From positions 22,637,936-22,701,935 of the forward strand of contig CAIIXF020000006.1 in NCBI GenBank assembly GCA_903813345.2: a stretch of 64,000 nt of DNA. The letters are read 5' to 3'. The notes beneath the pieces are model-generated. The model searched no databases, was not told where the DNA came from, and was given only the letters and a program-made list of their open reading frames with translations. Made by a program: the position numbers and the translations under genes. This document shows positions 1 through 12,100 of the stretch, in pieces. Position 1 is the stretch's first letter, and every line of letters begins with the position of its first letter. The stretch comes from Owenia fusiformis. Lineage: Eukaryota; Annelida; Polychaeta; Sabellida; Oweniidae.

Positions 1-122
1 TTACTCAGTCTTTATTGATTAAATTTGGTTCTTGATAATGGTTTATAGGGATTTGCATATCAATAAATGTTTTAAATTGTGCATTATATAACTATAAACT
101 AATTTTGTTTTCATTATTCCAG

Positions 123-623
123 TCAAGATCCTTTGATGGATCAAGGAAGACCTACCGCCTCAAGCCCCAGTGGCGTACCAGCAGATCAGATGAGTTAAGG
201 TTTGAGAAAGAAACCTTTAAAAGATGGCCCTTTGAACAACAAGGTGCCAGAGCCACCTATTGTCTACAGTTCGAAGAAGTGCCAAAACAGAAACAATACT
301 GGAAAAATTTTCAATGGAGTCCTCAAAAACAATTCAACACCCACTACACCCCAGATCAGTACACCAGATGTAGATACACGTATAACCCTGGTATGAGGGT
401 CGTCGATGATAAAACATTCCCAACGATCCCCCCTGTTAATTACTATGGCCGAAGTGATGTCATTAATCATGTGACTCCAACAATGCCAAATCGTAACAAT
501 ACTGGACGTAATATTGAAATCGGTAATTTGGACCATGGCCCTGGAGTTAACACACATGTGCCCTATCCAGCATATGATATCCACAAACCTGTGAAGACTC
601 TGAGATTTGCAGAGTATGCATGA
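123..623 (+). CDS. Terminal exon of an unidentified gene (frame uncertain)
   Basis: A splice acceptor (TTCATTATTCCAG) ends at 122, and an open frame runs from there to a stop at 621-623, giving about 167 codons ending in LRFAEYA. A poly(A) signal follows at 828, so this fits a last exon with a short 3' UTR. The product is not recognised. Frame choice is not secure. The second frame (phase +1) reads a proline/serine-rich tail ending VPADQMS with a stop at 196. It then reopens as a lysine/proline-rich stretch ending DTRITLV, which resembles a class I PDZ-binding C-terminus, with a stop at 397. The long frame is unusually rich in W, Y and Q. The opposite strand is also open over 264-584. The exon is well supported as the 3' end of a transcript; the protein it encodes is not. 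Upstream exons lie outside the window. Confidence 0.4.
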   Translation, partial: SRSFDGSRKTYRLKPQWRTSRSDELRFEKETFKRWPFEQQGARATYCLQFEEVPKQKQYWKNFQWSPQKQFNTHYTPDQYTRCRYTYNPGMRVVDDKTFPTIPPVNYYGRSDVINHVTPTMPNRNNTGRNIEIGNLDHGPGVNTHVPYPAYDIHKPVKTLRFAEYA

Positions 624-827
624 TCTAAATGTGATATCTTATAGTACAGTGTACAGTCATATGCTATTCATGAGTACTGGAACAGTATTCTGATATAGGT
701 TTTTTGGTGTGTCAATTTTCCAATTTCTATTGGCTGTAATATAATATGGGATCACTATTAGAACTTTGTTCTTCTTTTAGCCATCCATTCTTGTACAAAC
801 ATTATTTTATATCAAAATATTTCATCC

Positions 828-833
828 AATAAA
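828..833 (+). promoter_or_regulatory. Poly(A) signal AATAAA
   Basis: AATAAA lies about 205 bases after the stop at 623 and probably ends the transcript of the first partial gene. The stretch 624-1036 shows nothing else. Confidence 0.45.
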
Positions 834-1044
834 CAAATAATTATCATTTTATATAATGTTATGTATTAAATAATCAACTTTACAATATATGCACATGTTT
901 ATACATTTGTACATTCTTAGGTACAATTAAAGATATTTAACATAAAGAAGCACCATTCCACCTTGAACTATACATCCTCTAAATACTTTATCTTTACTGT
1001 ATAAGCTTTCTGCAAGCCTTCTAAATAAATAGGTCTACTCATTC

Positions 1045-1740
1045 TAGGGATGGGACGGTTCGGTTCGGTTTTTCGGATCATCAGCCGTCGGTTCAGTTTT
1101 TTCGGTTCGGTTCATTCATTTTAAGGATTTGTATTGATTGACATAATTAGCTGCTTTGTCTCTGACTTCACTGCTGACTGTCACTTTCTTTTAATACAAC
1201 CAATAAAATAACTAATTTATAATCTTCATTTCTTTTGGGAAAACAGGAATTTGAGATCCAGACGCCATATTTGAATGTATTATGGGTGCGCACAAAATAA
1301 TACCCTTTATCGAACCTGCGCAAATATAAATTTGCGCAAATCTTTGTATCAATTATGCCACGTTATAACAATATTTTATAGATGGAATTTTATGTTATAG
1401 TATTTCATGAACAATACATATTATTTAGAATACACGACTAAAGAATATAGTACCAGGGATCACATGATTGATTACCGAGGGATACGAATATGCGGATACG
1501 AAACGAATCTAGTAAACGAGTGAGCTAGCAACAGACAAGACAGACAAGGTAGGGACTAGGAATATCAAAAATGTTGCTGTAAAACAGTGTTTTTAACTGT
1601 TATATTGATACTTGACCAATGAAATATTAATCCGAAAACGATCCGAAAAGCTGATCCGAAAGTAGGGCCATGATCCGAAAACCGATCCGAAGGCTATGAA
1701 CCGCGGTTTTTCGGTATTTCGGTTATCCGTCCCACCCCTA
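1045..1740. mobile_element. hAT-type MITE, 696 bp, with 8-bp target duplication
   Basis: The element starts TAGGGATGGGAC and ends GTCCCACCCCTA, so its termini are imperfect inverted repeats. It is flanked by an exact 8-bp direct repeat, ACTCATTC, at 1037-1044 and 1741-1748. Both subterminal regions carry many copies of CGGTTCGG / CCGAAAAC in opposite orientation (about 1053-1115 and 1630-1720), a common feature of hAT ends. No transposase reading frame is visible, so it is non-autonomous. An 8-bp duplication plus TAGGGRTGGGA termini is the established hAT pattern. Confidence 0.85.
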
Positions 1741-1923
1741 ACTCATTCTGATACTCATAGCATACTGTTGCATCGCAGATCCAGAAGGATAGAGATGGAG
1801 AGGGTGTGGCTTACCACGATGAGGTCTACTGCATCTTTTTTGAGTGACTATAAATACAATGTGATGCTGACAGTCTATAGTTACCTTAACATTCACTAAG
1901 TTTCCCGTGATGGCAACAAATGG

Positions 1924-1962
1924 AAGGACGGACGGACGGACGGACGGACGGACGGACGGACG
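1924..1962. repeat. GGAC tetranucleotide microsatellite
   Basis: About nine perfect GGAC units. It lies in the 1741-2243 spacer between the hAT MITE and the 3' end of WDR45, which otherwise shows no recognisable gene. Confidence 0.9.
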
Positions 1963-2243
1963 CCTGGTCGATCCCATAGGCTCACCGTGTGAGCCAAAAA
2001 GTGTTACATTTTGGTCTCTGGCTTTGCCATTAGGATAATTGGTAATAAGTAATAAATAGCCTATTGAATTCCTGTGAGCTGTTTTTTTTGTAAAAATACC
2101 AAACTTTCTGTCATCTTGTAAAATATTGTGAATTTTACAGTAGCAATAGTCGACGCAACTGCTTCACCACAGTGAAATACATATTCTAGCAAATACAGAT
2201 CCTTAAGATTTAATCAAAAGCATGAAAAGTCATTGCATTTCAT

Positions 2244-5200
2244 TTAAAAGTCCATATCATCTCCTAGTTCCAAGTAGACATCGAATGCTTCTCTGTTGCA
2301 GTTTCCATCAGGTGTAAAGACGTACTTGTGAAACGTTCCATCAACACAAATAGCTACAAATACATTAATACCATATTAAGTTAAAGTGGCAATTAAGGAT
2401 CAAGTGTACCATATTGGAAGAATAAAATCATTTTAAAAAGTAAAACCAATTTTTTTCTTAAAAATCCAAATAATGTATTGAAGGAATTGAGATGTCTTAT
2501 CAAATATAAATCACAAGGAGATTCAAGCCGTGGGAATGTCAATTTTTTAGAACTGAAATTCCTCATTGCCCTTCTATATGAGACTTTCAGAGAAAGAGAA
2601 TTCACTCGTTGAATGAGTGGTGGGTTTGTACATTGAAAACCATCAGGTCCGTAGTCAGGATTTGGCAAGGGGGGTTCACATTTGACAATTTTAGCCGAAA
2701 TATAGCTAAAATCACTTGAGAAGTGCTCAAAATGGTGAAAAACTGCGTGATTTTGAAATAATTTTTGGCCAGGGGGGCCACATGTGAACCACCCCTGGCT
2801 ACGGGCCTGACCATAAAATGTTGATGTGTCTGTTATTTCAACAAAAAGCTCATGGTAAAAAATTTTAAACAAATTTAATTGACCTTTGACCCAGATTAGG
2901 TATAATTATCTTGGTCTATATCTAAACAAATTGAAGCATCCTATAGTACAGTATGTCCTACCTATTACAGAACTGCCTGCAGGAGTGACTGGACCGAAGG
3001 CACATATGCAAGCACATTCTGCCGCCACTGTAAAACTGGCCAGACCCCATTGTGACTCCACATACTGACCAAGAAATCCCATCTTCTTAAAGCTGAAAAT
3101 ATATTGTAAATATCCCTCAAAACATACATGTACAATATGCATAATTTATAGACATATTTTGATGATAATTCATGTTAAACTCATTATAAACGGGTTTAAG
3201 ATGGGTGCAAGCATGTATGTGAAATGGGTGTGAAATGAGTGTAAGTTTGGTGTGATATTATGAACACAATATGGGTGCAATATGGGTGTAAGATGAGTAA
3301 AGTTTAGTGTGAGATGAGTTGTGTAACATTGGTGTAAAGTGAGTGCTATATGAATGTAACATTGGGGTAAGATGAGTGTATTTTAATGTAGTATGAATAC
3401 AATTATGGTGTCAAATGAGATGAACATCAGTGTAACTGACATACAAATATTGGCTTCAGAAAACATAGTGTAAAACATGTAACTTACGTTGATCTTTTAT
3501 TGAGCTGGGTATCTTTGACTGCAAATATGTGAACTGTTCCTTTATCACTGGATACACACAGATATGAGGAATCATGGCTGAAGTTCATACTAAAATGTAA
3601 AAGTGCATTTAAAGTGGCAGTAAAGAATAGAGAATGTAAAATGTTATAAGCAATGTTTTCAACAAGGCATTACATGCAAAATGTCACAACCTGCCATTTG
3701 TTACAAATGACCACAGAATGCCAACTATCAAATGCCATCCACCAAAAAGTTGAAGACTGCAATATGTCACCACTTCTGGTCATGACATAAAAAGAACACT
3801 GATGTTTCCAATGCAGTTCATATACTTATTTTATTTTATGAATGTTACTCTTGACTCTCTAGTCTAAATTGTTTCAGGTTTAAAGTATGATTAATAGGCA
3901 TATTAGTAGATCCTGTGTATTATAATGTATAAGACTATATGTATTAGACCTGTATTATATGTGCTTTTATTGTCAAGTATGTGTATAGCAATGAATTAGG
4001 TGAACAACATCATACTAAAAATGGCTGCCTTAAAAACACAGCATGCACAGAAACATTTGCTTATCATACATGAAACATCTCCAAAAATTTCAAATCAATC
4101 CGTTTTGTGGTTTGTCTGGAAAGAAGCATAATGACTACCAACCCGGCAAGCTAATGATATTGTACCCTTTTTGGGAGAGATATGCAACTCACCAGTAAAG
4201 AGTGGCTGGGTCTGCTCCCCTCCGCAGCTCCACCAACTGTCGCCTTGTTGATGTATCAAACACTCGAATAAGTGTCCCCTATAATATCATGTAAGTGTAA
4301 AAACAATCATTGTAAGCCAGGTGATGAAATATTCAAATTTTTATTTGTTTGGAACATAATTTTTTCAATATGGTGGTCATCCATCCATCCATTTATCCAT
4401 CCAAAGGCAAGGGTCTTTATTTTCTGGCCCACCCTGTTTTATGATTGCAAAGAAAATCACCAAAAGTATCTGATGGAAAACAACAATCATAACAAAATAA
4501 GTAAACAAATTACCAGTTTGGTTTATCATTTTCTTCATAATAATTCACAGTGCTTCTCATCAGGTAACATTTTGCTCATCTATTTACAAAATTCTACTTA
4601 CTTTTTTAGAAGCTGTGGCAACAAGAGATCCTTGTTGGTTGATGGCTATGCACGCTAGCTCGCTCTGGTGAGCATTTATAGTAACTGGTGCTGTTGAGGA
4701 TTCTGGCTCAGTAGTAGCTAGATCCTATAAAACAGGAAAACATCACAAAACTAAAAGAAAATTAATTGGATATAGATCACTGTACTTTACAATAATATAT
4801 TTCTTGCAAATGGAAATCAAATGAAGATCAAAGTTTGAACTATTGCGAAAAAAAACATTTATTTGTTTTCTGACTTTACACTAGACACATCTTGATCTAT
4901 CAAGGTAGGATTGAAGGAGTTGATCAACATTTTAAGTATTATGTATGATTTCTAAAAGAGCAAATGAAATTAAATAAGTACTGACCACTATCTGGAGACT
5001 TCCACACTTATAGCCAGGGAAGACTAAAATCTGGTTCTCCATATTAGAACTCACTTCACACAAGCCTGCAAAATTGTACATAAATATTAGCAATTGTATC
5101 AGAAATGTGCATGAGTATGTATACCCTTCAGAAGCATATGTGGGCAAACTTTACAACAAATGCAGTAAAAATGCACATAACTAAATGTAATAAAAATGTG

Positions 5201-8200
5201 CATATAGCACTATTTCAAAAGCATACATATTCAAATATATCAGAAATTTATATACAGTAAATATGGGAAAATTTACCAAAAATGTACATAGCACGGAAAA
5301 ATATATCATGTGCCTTTATGTACTATTTAAAATGTTCAAGTACCTTTAGGATTGTCTCTGGTATCAAAGGAGAGCAAACGTTTACTATCATTGGGGAATT
5401 TAAACACATGGACCTGATTCCTCAGAACAACAATCAACCTGAAATGATCAGCATGCATAAAAAGTAGAAAATGTAACATTAATACAGGAGAGTTCCGATG
5501 ATGGTTCATAGGCTACTAGTCTTCCATCAAATCTGTTAGGCTTTATAAATCAAAATGCCATTAAAGCACTGTAAAAAAATGAATTAAAAAAATCAAGATC
5601 ATGATATTTTACTTGAATGGGGTATTTTTACAACCATTGAAGTTAACAATTTATCTATTGTATAAAGAAAATGAAATTATTTGTAGATAAAGAGTTTTAA
5701 TGGAAATAAATTTAAAAGATGAAATCCTAACCTGTCTCTCCTCATGCGTACAGACATAACTGGTTGAGCAAATGTAAACTCAAGAACACACTTCTTCTCA
5801 GCTTCTTTTTGGCTATCATCCCATACAAGTACTGGAAATACATTGAAATATTGTGGTTTACTATAATTCAAAAATATTTTAGTGCATAAGAATGTTTACA
5901 ATTTTCAATCAAAATTGAGCCAACCAATCAGAATTGCAGACACATAATTTTATGTTTTCATAAGTAGCAGTTAAGCTGTCATCATTTTTGTATTGAAAAT
6001 CCATTAAAAATCATTACAGGTACTACATGTATTGAGGCCATAAAGATCATATCATTACAGCAGCCTTTTCAAAACTGCAAAATTGCCAAAGTCAAAGATT
6101 AGTTACTATCATTAGGATTTAGGGATTACTGTCTGTTGAAGGAGAACTCTTACCTGTATTTTCTGCAAACTTAGGCAGCCCCCCTCCCGCAATAACTGCC
6201 AGTAGGTTGGTCCTGTGTAACATCTCAATGTGGCGCACACTACCAACCGCATCTAAGCCTGAAATAGAATTATAAACTGAACAGAAATACTTGTACCAAT
6301 AAATAAAAATACTGGTAAGTTAACAAGGCATTATCATGCAAAATGTCACCACCTGCCATTTCTTAGATTTTGACGATGTGTTGACCGCCGAGCCCCTAAC
6401 AATATTCACAAAAAAGTTGGAGACTATAACAATATGGCACCATTTCTAAAAATAGTTTTTAAAGTACACGTACAGTACTACATTTGCAACAAAACCTACC
6501 TGCTCTCATTTTCTCAGAAAGAGGCTCCACATTGTATACTCTGAAACCTGTCTCTGTAGCTGATGTGAAACAACCTGCAAATGATTTTATGGATAAGCAT
6601 GAGATATAAGTCATATTCACTTATATGGGACTGAGATGACATAGAAAAAGAAGATGACGGTTGACATGCATGCGTAATAATGTTGAACTGACTGATGAAG
6701 AACAGCTTCGGTACTTACCAAGAAACCACATGCTATCTATTGCAAGACTTATGACAGGGCACAACCATCACCATGTTATTCAGTGTTTTTAAGTTTCACA
6801 AGGATTCTGCCATGACCGTAGTATTGTCACGGTGTTTTTAAGTTTCGCAAGGATTCTGCCATGACCGTGGTATTGTTATCGTGAAAGCCTTGTATAACGG
6901 TGACAATGCTACCTCTATATTATATTGCAAGGCCTGTCATGACCGTAGTAATATTAAAGCCTGATATGACCGTGACAATGTTCATGTTCTTGAATGAGAT
7001 TAGAATTATAGTTTGTGGAAATAAATTAAATTAAAATTAGTAGTAGTCTAGATTTAGATATATAAGGTAACTTATAACTTAATCAAAAACTCCAAGATGG
7101 CCGAAACCAGGAAGCACATGGCATTTGAGTATAATCTGACCATCAAAATTAACTGTCTTTTGGTTGGATTTTCTCTCAATTTTTTAGTTCCACTTATTAT
7201 TTATATAACCAGGCTCACTGTGGTAATGCAAATAGAAACAGTAAACATTTTGGAATGGGAATTTGAGTCCTCTGAAAATGTGACAGAAAAATTGACAAAA
7301 AGAGTAGCACGGCAAAGGTCCCTGAACATTTTTTTTTCTAATTTCTCTGAAACATCCCTTTAATATAGCCCAAAATGGAAGGAGCTTTAGAATTTTGAAA
7401 TCTCTCATACAAATTAAAAAAAATAGAAAAAAACAATTTGAGAAGTGTACTTTTTTCCTTATTTTGATCCCAATTTTTTATCGGGTAATTTTTCAAATTT
7501 CTGTTGCTCCTTCGTTTTTGATATATGTTTGAAGTATATTTTCTGAAATGTTCAGATATTTTGAATCAGTGGTTTTTCATGGGCTACTCCTAGAAAAAAA
7601 TCTTCTCAAATTCTTTAAACGGCACTTTTTTTCTCAAACTAAAGTTTTTTGTTGTTCTTTGATGTCTTTGTAATGATTACAGTGCACAAGCATATATGAA
7701 ATAATAAAAAACGACTTCTCAGGAAGAGTTTGAAAATTTCAAGATTGTGAAATTTTCAATTTTTTCTGAAAATCGATTAAGTTAACAGTCACCTTAAGGT
7801 AGATAAACGATGAAACTTTTCATTATTAAAGTATTCTTATGCTACTAAATGTCACTTAATATGACCAATGTCACGGTCATATTGTGTTTTAACATTACCA
7901 AAGTCATGACTGGCCTTGCAACCATTGTCACGGTCATATCAGGCTTTAACATTACCATGGTTATGACAAGCTTTGCAACCACTGTCACGATCATATTGTG
8001 CTTTACATTATCACGGTCATGACAGGCCTTGCAATATAGTATAGCACTGTCACGGTCATATCAGGATTTAACATTACCACAGTCATGACAGGCCATGCAG
8101 TATAATATAGCATTGTCAAGGTTATACCAGGCTATCATGATATCACTACCACGGTCATGGCAGGATCCTTGCGAAACTTGAAAACACTTTAATAACATGG

Positions 8201-8379
8201 TGACGGTTGTGCCAGGTATAAGTCTTGCAACAGATAGGGTCTCTGAGAAACATTCATTTGACGACAGTGCTTCAACTATAACAATGACAATTTGAGCTTT
8301 TTGATAACTTAGATCTAACATAAAATTACTCACCGTGTTCCTGGTTAAATCGTAGCCCCAAGACACCCCTTGCAGTCAT
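2244..8379 (-). CDS. WDR45: WDR45/WIPI4, PROPPIN autophagy protein (11 exons, complete)
   Basis: Coding exons in transcript order: 8379-8334, 6574-6500, 6258-6154, 5831-5732, 5438-5344, 5065-4986, 4724-4602, 4278-4193, 3589-3488, 3092-2962, 2353-2244. Every junction is GT-AG and phases agree throughout. The total is 1053 nt, 350 aa, close to the vertebrate protein (about 360). The start [15 protein letters not shown] and the end [20 protein letters not shown]...DDMDF match WIPI4 rather than WIPI1/2; WIPI3 ends differently. The LRRG phosphoinositide-binding motif is intact at residues 226-229. PROPPINs are seven-bladed beta-propellers that bind PI3P on the forming autophagosome, and WIPI4 is the ATG2 partner. 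Intron 1 holds a 1.5-kb foldback element; introns 3 and 9 hold other repeats. The 5' end faces the JmjC gene across 814 bp. Confidence 0.96.
2600..2812. repeat. Dispersed GC-rich-ended repeat, copy 1 (related copy at 21.6 kb)
   Basis: An intronic block ending in GGCTACGGGCCTGA on the + strand, with a run of G upstream. Its core (GAGAAGTGCTCAAAATGG) recurs in inverse orientation at about 21590-21700, with a CCCGTAGGC end and a matching GGCCAAAAATTGACCCCCC segment. It is a dispersed repeat of unassigned class, located in the last intron of WDR45. Confidence 0.55.
3180..3425. repeat. Degenerate TG-rich minisatellite in a WDR45 intron
   Basis: About 245 bp of imperfect units such as GTGTAAGATGAG / GGTGTGAAATGAG. 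They are too degenerate for a clean period to be read by eye. Confidence 0.6.
3662..3790 (-). mobile_element. Hairpin-ended dispersed element, copy 1 (reverse)
   Basis: Runs from ACAAGGCATTACATGCAAAATGTCAC to a degenerate GTCACCAC...GTCATGACAT hairpin. It shares both ends and the internal TGCCATTTGTTAC block with the family described at 11285. It lies in intron 8 of WDR45 (exon 8 at 4193-4278, exon 9 at 3488-3589). At 4020-4135, in the same intron, an AAAATGGCTGCCTTAAAA block resembles the satellite monomer carried by the expanded copy at 35.2 kb. Confidence 0.75.
6322..6445 (-). mobile_element. Hairpin-ended dispersed element, copy 2 (reverse)
   Basis: Starts ACAAGGCATTATCATGCAAAATGTCACC and ends with GTTGGAGACTATAACAATATGGCACC. 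The terminal hairpin has decayed. It lies in intron 2 of WDR45. Confidence 0.75.
6733..8237. mobile_element. 1.5-kb foldback element in WDR45 intron 1
   Basis: The ends are inverted copies: CTATCTATTGCAAGACTTAT at 6733 and its near-complement ending CAACAGATAG at 8237. Arms of about 270 bp (left) and 380 bp (right) are themselves made of repeated units with the words GTCACGGTCATATCAGG, TTTAACATTACCA and CATGACAGGCCTTGCA. These units are tandem in the right arm and inverted in the left. The centre (about 7000-7850) is AT-rich and non-coding. This is the layout of foldback-type elements: long terminal inverted repeats containing internal tandem repeats. No clear target duplication was found. 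Confidence 0.75.
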
Positions 8380-9193
8380 TTCTGGTTTCAATCTATTACC
8401 TAGCCCTTAAATTACATTTTCTACGTACATTTTCTATTCCTTTGATGTATTCAGAGAAATAATAAGCAAAATACTACACATTCAGAAAATATTTCGCATT
8501 TTCATTTGTTTTCAAGCTACCAGATTACGCTCAGAGTTCATTTCTAATTCAACAAGGAGGATTGGCTCCCAGGATCGAAACTCGATATTTTCCAACAATG
8601 AAAACGTCGAAATGTCGTTATTTTCTGAAATTAAAACCGACTATAAATTCAAAATAAACAGTTCAAAAGATTCGAACCAATATCTCGATCATTTCTTGTG
8701 AGTTTTGGAATTTTTCGTTTGGAAATAAGACCAAAATTCACGATTTAAATGTTGAAGTGAACAAAATGGCGGCTGTTTGAATTCGAATTTTGTATTACGA
8801 CATACCCATATATGGGACAGAATATCGGTGGTGCACTCTGGGAGCCAATCCTCCTTGTAATTCAAGGAGGATTGGCTCCCAGAGTGCACCACCGATATTC
8901 TGTCCCATATATGGTAGCGTGACCTTTGACCTTGTTGACACGTGACAGGTTTCTTTAGCACGGAAGCCATTTTGAAACCTGTGAGGTCAAAGGTCACCGC
9001 TACCATATATGGGACAGAATATCGGTGGTGCATTCTGGGAGCCAATCCTCCTTGTTTCTAATTGGCCCAATTAAAATTTTGCACATAATTGACCAATCAG
9101 AGTTAGCCAAGTTGCCACTTTCACTTTCACCGGAAAATCAAAACAGAGAAACATTTTACAGATTTTATTATTTTATACTGAAAATAAGTGAAA
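8380..9193. promoter_or_regulatory. Shared divergent promoter region of WDR45 and the JmjC gene
   Basis: The two start codons (8379 on - and 9194 on +) are 814 bp apart and face away from each other, so the stretch must contain both promoters and 5' UTRs. About 505 bp of it (8550-9054) is inserted mobile DNA. That leaves about 170 bp beside WDR45 and 139 bp beside the JmjC gene for ancestral promoter sequence, unless UTR introns extend farther. No clear TATA box was seen. Confidence 0.6.
8550..9054. mobile_element. Composite of two palindromic MITEs with a 9-bp target duplication
   Basis: Three inverted or direct copies of the terminus CAAGGAGGATTGGCTCCCAG occur here. Unit 1 spans about 8553-8857 and unit 2 spans 8863-9054, with roughly 68-bp inverted arms that include CACCACCGATATTCTGTCCC. 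The whole block is bounded by an exact 9-bp direct repeat, TTTCTAATT, at 8541-8549 and 9055-9063, which suggests the pair inserted as one unit. A diverged relative lies at 46067-46256. The class is unassigned; 9-bp duplications with long inverted ends are typical of MULE-like elements. Confidence 0.8.
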
Positions 9194-12100
9194 ATGACTA
9201 ACATACAGTTTCTTATCATATTTGAAATATTGATTCATGTTCATATTTATGCAGTGAAGTATTTAGATCCACCTGATTTACTTGATTTAGTGGAAGAAAC
9301 TTGTATTGTAGGATTCAAGCCAGGGACCAAAATCCAAGATGAAGTTGTGAACATTTTAGAAACATTAGATACAATTTATAAAGATGATGCTGTCTCTTTA
9401 GGATTCATTGACTTGATAAACTTTATGTGGCCAAATGGAGCCAAACTGGAATGGGATTCGGAATCAGCTAGAGTTCCAACAGAGCGAAGGCTGATTGTTT
9501 TTGAAAAGCGTCAAAAGGACCGCACTTGTTTATCACATTCCCGTAAAGTCAAACTTTACACGCCAAAAGCAATAGCATACACTGGCAGCTTGACAGTTGA
9601 TTTACTGGTTCAATTCATAAACGAACACTGTAGAACATTCAGACAATCAAATGGTCATTTGTCTGCAATGGGTCTCCATAAAGAATACATTCTGGATAAT
9701 TTGTTCAAGGTTGCAGACAATAGCATCACGTTGAAAACACTTAACGAATCACCCAACAATCCACTTAAGAGAGATACAGCCTCTAAACACTGCATAATAA
9801 AAGAAGATGGGAGCAAAAAGTGTGATGAAAACTATAATGAAAATAAATATCTCAAAGATGCAACAAAACCTGTGATACCAGAATGCGAAAGAATTGATGC
9901 AAGTCAGCTTTCAAAAGAAACATTTTTCAATAGTTATCTTAAACTATCCAAACCTGTGATTTTAACAAATGGAATGGACGAATGGGCTGCTTTAGAAAAA
10001 TGGACAAATGAATATCTCGTCGAAAAATTTGGCAAAAATAACGTTCACATCAAACTGTCGCCACATGGAGAATATGAGGGTGTTGAACCAGTTGAATTAT
10101 GGGAAGATTATGAAAAGTTCAAAATTCCCGATGAAGTTTTCTATCAGCTGAAATTTCCCGATTTAGTAGTTGTGCGCCCAGCATCTACCAAGCTAAGATT
10201 TGACAAATTCATGGACCTTGTGACAAATATATCAAGTTCAGATAACACAGAAGTATCTGCTTACCTCGAATATTCATCCATTCCAAATAACATGCCAGAG
10301 CTTGAGGAGGATATTGCGGAGTTTCCTTTTATTAAAGGAGTATTGGAAAGAAAGCACCTCAATGCTTGGATAAGTGATGGAAACACACTTGGAAAACTTC
10401 ACTTTGATCCATTTGACAATTTCCTCTGTCAGGTTTGATCACTTCTTCATATCAATTTTATATTCAATCATGAAGTGAAACATAATTGGTATTTAGATAG
10501 ATTTTTACTCCTGACTGTTGAAAATGTTATACAAAAATAACATCATTAATTATAACAGTAATAACTATAAACCCCCAAAAATTCAGTACATATTTTAGAT
10601 AAAGAATTTTAAAGGCCCACTACACTTAATTAAGAAAAAAAGGAAAAAATAATGATTGAAGCATGTTTATCCCACACTCACTCAAATATGACACAAAGCT
10701 TGATTTATTTGACACAAAGCTTTAATATCGAACCAAGTAAAAAATGACTCAAATAGAAAACAGCATTTCTATAAAAATGAATGCATCATGTAATACAAAC
10801 AACTTCGCCATTTTTCAATGACATTGAAAAAAACTTGATATTTAAAGCTTGACAGATCGAAAATGTTTTTTAATAATTTATTGTAAGCTTTGATGTGGTT
10901 CGTTTGAGCTGTTTTTTGGTGTCAAATGAAAGATAAAGTTTTTATCAATCCATTTGACATATTATGCAATTCAAGTGTAAGTTTTTATTTTGCCCAGAAA
11001 TGTTAAAACTATGTAAAGTCGGCCTTTATGGTATTTTATCATATTAATGTTGTATGTTCTGTGTTTTCAGATATCTGGTAGAAAGCAGCTTATTCTATTT
11101 GAGCCCCACAACAACAGGCAAATGTATGAGGCCCATATTCCTGAGGCAACTCTGGGTTTCAATAATATCACTCAAAAATTCAGACGTAAAACTCTCATGG
11201 ATAGTACATCTATGGTCATGGCTCCATTTGATATACTGAAACCGGATTTCAAGGTTGGTTTTGCTTGTTACCCTATTTCTTGTTGTGTCACCACCAGAAG
11301 TGGTGACATGTTGTTAGTCTCCAACTTTTTTTTGGATGGTACTCGGCATCGGTATTATGTTGTCTGTAACAAATTGCAGATGGTGACATTTTGCAAGTTA
11401 ATGCTTTGTATTACAATTGCAATAACCACCATTTATGTTCCCCTGAAGGAGAGCTTCAGTTACAATATTCTCAGTTTATGTTCCCCTGAAGGAGAGCTTC
11501 GGTTACAATATTCTCAGTTTATGTTTCTCCTGTAGGAGAGTCTCAATTACAATAGTATTTATGTTTCTCCTGTAGGAGAGTCTCAATTACAATATTTCAA
11601 GAATGTATTTTTCTCCTGGAGGAGAGAGTATCTATTCTAATAGTCCATAATGACCCTTTATGTTTCAGAGGTTCACAGAGACCAGAGATATCAGACCTCT
11701 GAACTGTACTATCAATGAAGGGGAAGTATTATTTATGCCCTCTTTCTGGTGGCATGAAGTCCAGTCATTTCCCAGTGAAACCATTCCAAGAAATCTAGCC
11801 GTCAATTTTTGGTAAGTGACCTATTCAACAACCTGAAATATTGCTCAGCCTGAGTCTTAACCTCAAGTGGTTATACAGAATTGTTATAAAAATTCCCACT
11901 ATTAAACTAAAAGGAAAACTGAAACAAAACATATTTTATGCTGCTGTACCTTCTGCACACCACTTGTCAGTATTCAGACATGTATTTAATACAAAACCTA
12001 TGATACTTAAAATGGTTAAATAAAGATTGTCATATATTCAAAATGGCCATTCAAACCTTTTTACTTTGGCATAACAGTTATAAGAGAAAATCTCAATCAT

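Noticed and set aside
2393-2872. 159-codon open frame on the - strand
   Set aside because: It lies in the last intron of WDR45 and reads through a dispersed repeat. There is no domain and no splice support.
7097-7363. 88-codon frame starting near ATGGCCGAAACC
   Set aside because: It lies inside the foldback element in WDR45 intron 1, with no splice sites or recognised similarity.
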